A DNA stretch of 6,775 bases, from positions 1 through 6,775 of the forward strand of contig JAKADD010000136.1 in NCBI GenBank assembly GCA_021820825.1, given 5' to 3'. Both the position numbers and the translations under genes were made by a program. The notes below the pieces were generated by a model. The model searched no databases. It was not told the DNA's origin and saw only the letters and a program-made list of their open reading frames with translations. Origin of the DNA: Bacillota bacterium. GTDB taxonomy: Bacteria > Bacillota > Bacilli > Alicyclobacillales > SLC66. Positions 5,984 to 6,775 of the stretch are shown in pieces; the stretch's first letter is position 1, and every line of letters begins with the position of its first letter.

Positions 5984-6603
5984 GACTGCTCACCGACTTT
6001 CGCGTCAGTGTTGTCTTCGACTGGATAGGGAGGCACTACGCCCATGCGGCGCACCGCGAGCAGGTGCCACGTCACGAGCGCAATGAGAACTGTCGGCAGT
6101 ACGGCGATATGCAACCCGTAAATCTGGCCGTTGTTCAGTGCGTTGAAAAACCCGTCCAGCCCTGCGCCGTTGAATGCGTCTTTACTCTGTACCTGGTTCC
6201 ATTGCGCAAAAAAATCTCCCCGCGACAGATAACCGGTAAACGCCGTGATCACGGCGACCCCGAATGACAGCACTCCAAGCACCCAGGTCAAGGCCCGGCC
6301 TTCACGCCAGGACCCCATAAAGAATTGCACAACCAGATGCATCGTCATGAAGAAGAAAAAGGCCTGCACGCTCCAGAAATGAATGGATCGAAAGTATTCA
6401 CCGACTGCCGAGGTTTGATACCAGACAGGACTCTTCGCCGCCATCACAATGCCTGAAGCGATCACGACCACCAGACTGCTGAGTGTCAGGACGCCAAAAC
6501 TGTAGACCAGAGACGAAACGTAAACCGGCTGTTCGGAGGGAAGCAGACGATCCCAGGACAGTTGCTCTGAAACCTGCTTGCGGATGCGCGCTGTCAAGTT
6601 CAC
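5980..6603 (-). CDS. Cytochrome b6-type subunit of a quinol:cytochrome c/bc-type complex
   Basis: Di-heme membrane subunit that passes electrons from menaquinol through hemes bL and bH across the cytoplasmic membrane. It has 207 residues from the GTG at 6603, close to the usual 215-225, and four transmembrane helices. The heme ligands are H75 and H89 (IHFW...MTMH, 14 apart) and H165 and H180 (GLHIAVLP...WH, 15 apart). The latter spacing is of b6/QcrB type rather than mitochondrial type. SWREGRALTWVLGV and TGYL are also conserved b-type stretches. The GTG start follows GGGGGGATCATTC and overlaps the preceding small gene's stop as GTGA. A longer reading from 6696 adds a hydrophilic extension that is better explained by the overlapping 38-codon gene in another frame. 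The residue matching the heme-c(i) cysteine of b6 and Bacillus QcrB is Ser35 (VYSFGV). Helices E-F are supplied by the next gene. Confidence 0.92.
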   Translation of the reverse strand: MNLTARIRKQVSEQLSWDRLLPSEQPVYVSSLVYSFGVLTLSSLVVVIASGIVMAAKSPVWYQTSAVGEYFRSIHFWSVQAFFFFMTMHLVVQFFMGSWREGRALTWVLGVLSFGVAVITAFTGYLSRGDFFAQWNQVQSKDAFNGAGLDGFFNALNNGQIYGLHIAVLPTVLIALVTWHLLAVRRMGVVPPYPVEDNTDAKVGEQS

Positions 6604-6716
6604 GAATGATCCCCCCGCTTGCCGTGTGGATACTTGAGAATGGCAAAACCGATAAATACGATCAGCCACAAAAATCCGGCATAGTAGTTTGGCCACGCAT
6701 TTGACATGTCGACCAT
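6600..6716 (-). CDS. 38-residue single-helix membrane protein upstream of cytochrome b6
   Basis: A short gene easily missed by length cut-offs. The ATG at 6716-6714 is preceded by AGGAAAGGAG with an eight-base gap, one of the best ribosome sites in the window. It encodes 38 residues: a polar start (MVDMSNAWPN), one helix YYAGFLWLIVFIGFAILKY at about 11-29, and a basic tail (PHGKRGDHS). The TGA at 6602-6600 overlaps the GTG start of cytochrome b6 as GTGA, implying translational coupling. Small one-helix subunits are common in b6f and bc-type complexes (PetG, PetL and PetN in plants and cyanobacteria), so a structural subunit is a reasonable guess. I see no sequence match to those. The frame is open upstream to the window edge, but no better start is visible there. 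Confidence 0.7.
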   Translation of the reverse strand: MVDMSNAWPNYYAGFLWLIVFIGFAILKYPHGKRGDHS

Positions 6717-6749
6717 GATGTCCACTCCTTTCCTGATGCTAATGTCATA

Positions 6750-6761
6750 GTATCTCGATAC
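6750..6761. promoter_or_regulatory. Short palindrome GTATC-TC-GATAC upstream of the respiratory genes
   Basis: GTATC (6750-6754) and GATAC (6757-6761) are exact inverted repeats separated by two bases, 34 bases before the 38-residue gene's ATG. It could be a small operator, but there is no recognisable promoter around it and the window ends 14 bases later. It may lie inside the end of an upstream gene. Low confidence. Confidence 0.2.
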
Positions 6762-6775
6762 GAAAGGTACCGACA

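Noticed and set aside
5204..6028. Plus-strand open frame of 274 codons, Arg/His/Val-rich
   Set aside because: Antisense shadow of the subunit-IV-like gene. The real frame has clear helices and ATGA coupling to cytochrome b6.
5980..6696. Longer cytochrome b6 starting at 6696 (238 residues)
   Set aside because: The extra 31 residues are hydrophilic, have no family match and no ribosome site. They overlap the well-supported 38-codon gene in another frame.
6745..6775. Possible C-terminal end of an upstream gene (Rieske-like?) reading VGTFRIEIL then TGA at 6747-6745
   Set aside because: A subunit gene is expected here, but nine residues are too few to support a coding call or a family.
6741..6775. 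Promoter for the respiratory operon, with a GATACTAT element similar to the one before the germination operon
   Set aside because: There is no acceptable -35 within the window, and the element overlaps the possible end of an upstream gene. Transcription probably starts outside the window.

Overview
The window looks like chromosome of an endospore-forming member of the Bacillota with a menaquinone-type respiratory chain. A spore-germinant receptor operon establishes spore formation. A split (b6-type) cytochrome b establishes the respiratory complex. The low-charge, N/Q/S/T/G-rich outward-facing domain in one respiratory protein fits an acidophile such as an Alicyclobacillaceae-like lineage, but that placement is inference. 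All supported genes lie on the minus strand, so transcription runs from high to low coordinates.

Region 1 (about 6775 down to 4742) is a respiratory operon. It starts with an unlisted 38-residue one-helix protein (6716-6600), whose stop overlaps the GTG start of cytochrome b6 (6603-5980). Cytochrome b6 overlaps by an ATGA the gene for a subunit-IV-like protein (5983-4994) that carries about 200 extra outward-facing residues. A 72-residue two-helix membrane protein follows (4960-4742). A Rieske or other electron-transfer subunit would be expected just upstream, outside the window. A perfect 9-bp-stem hairpin (4691-4717) closes this block.

Region 2 (4638-3478) is one radical SAM/SPASM gene that resembles the TIGR04053 family and is related to the heme-modifying NirJ/Ahb enzymes. 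Its substrate is unknown. It sits between the respiratory operon and the spore operon.

Region 3 (3477-3311) is intergenic. It holds a degenerate direct repeat, a 9-bp inverted repeat and a probable forespore (sigma-G-like) promoter.

Region 4 (3310 down to 1) is a germinant receptor operon in the classical order A-B-C: gerAA-type, gerAB-type and the N-terminal 158 codons of a gerAC-type lipoprotein cut by the window edge. The three genes overlap (ATGA, then 8 bp), so they are probably translated as a unit and assembled together in the spore inner membrane.

The most unusual content is the respiratory block. Its b6 subunit lacks the heme-c(i) cysteine, its partner subunit has a large insertion and a changed PEWY-like motif, and two uncharacterised small membrane proteins are embedded in the operon. 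No RNA genes, CRISPR arrays, insertion sequences or phage genes were seen.
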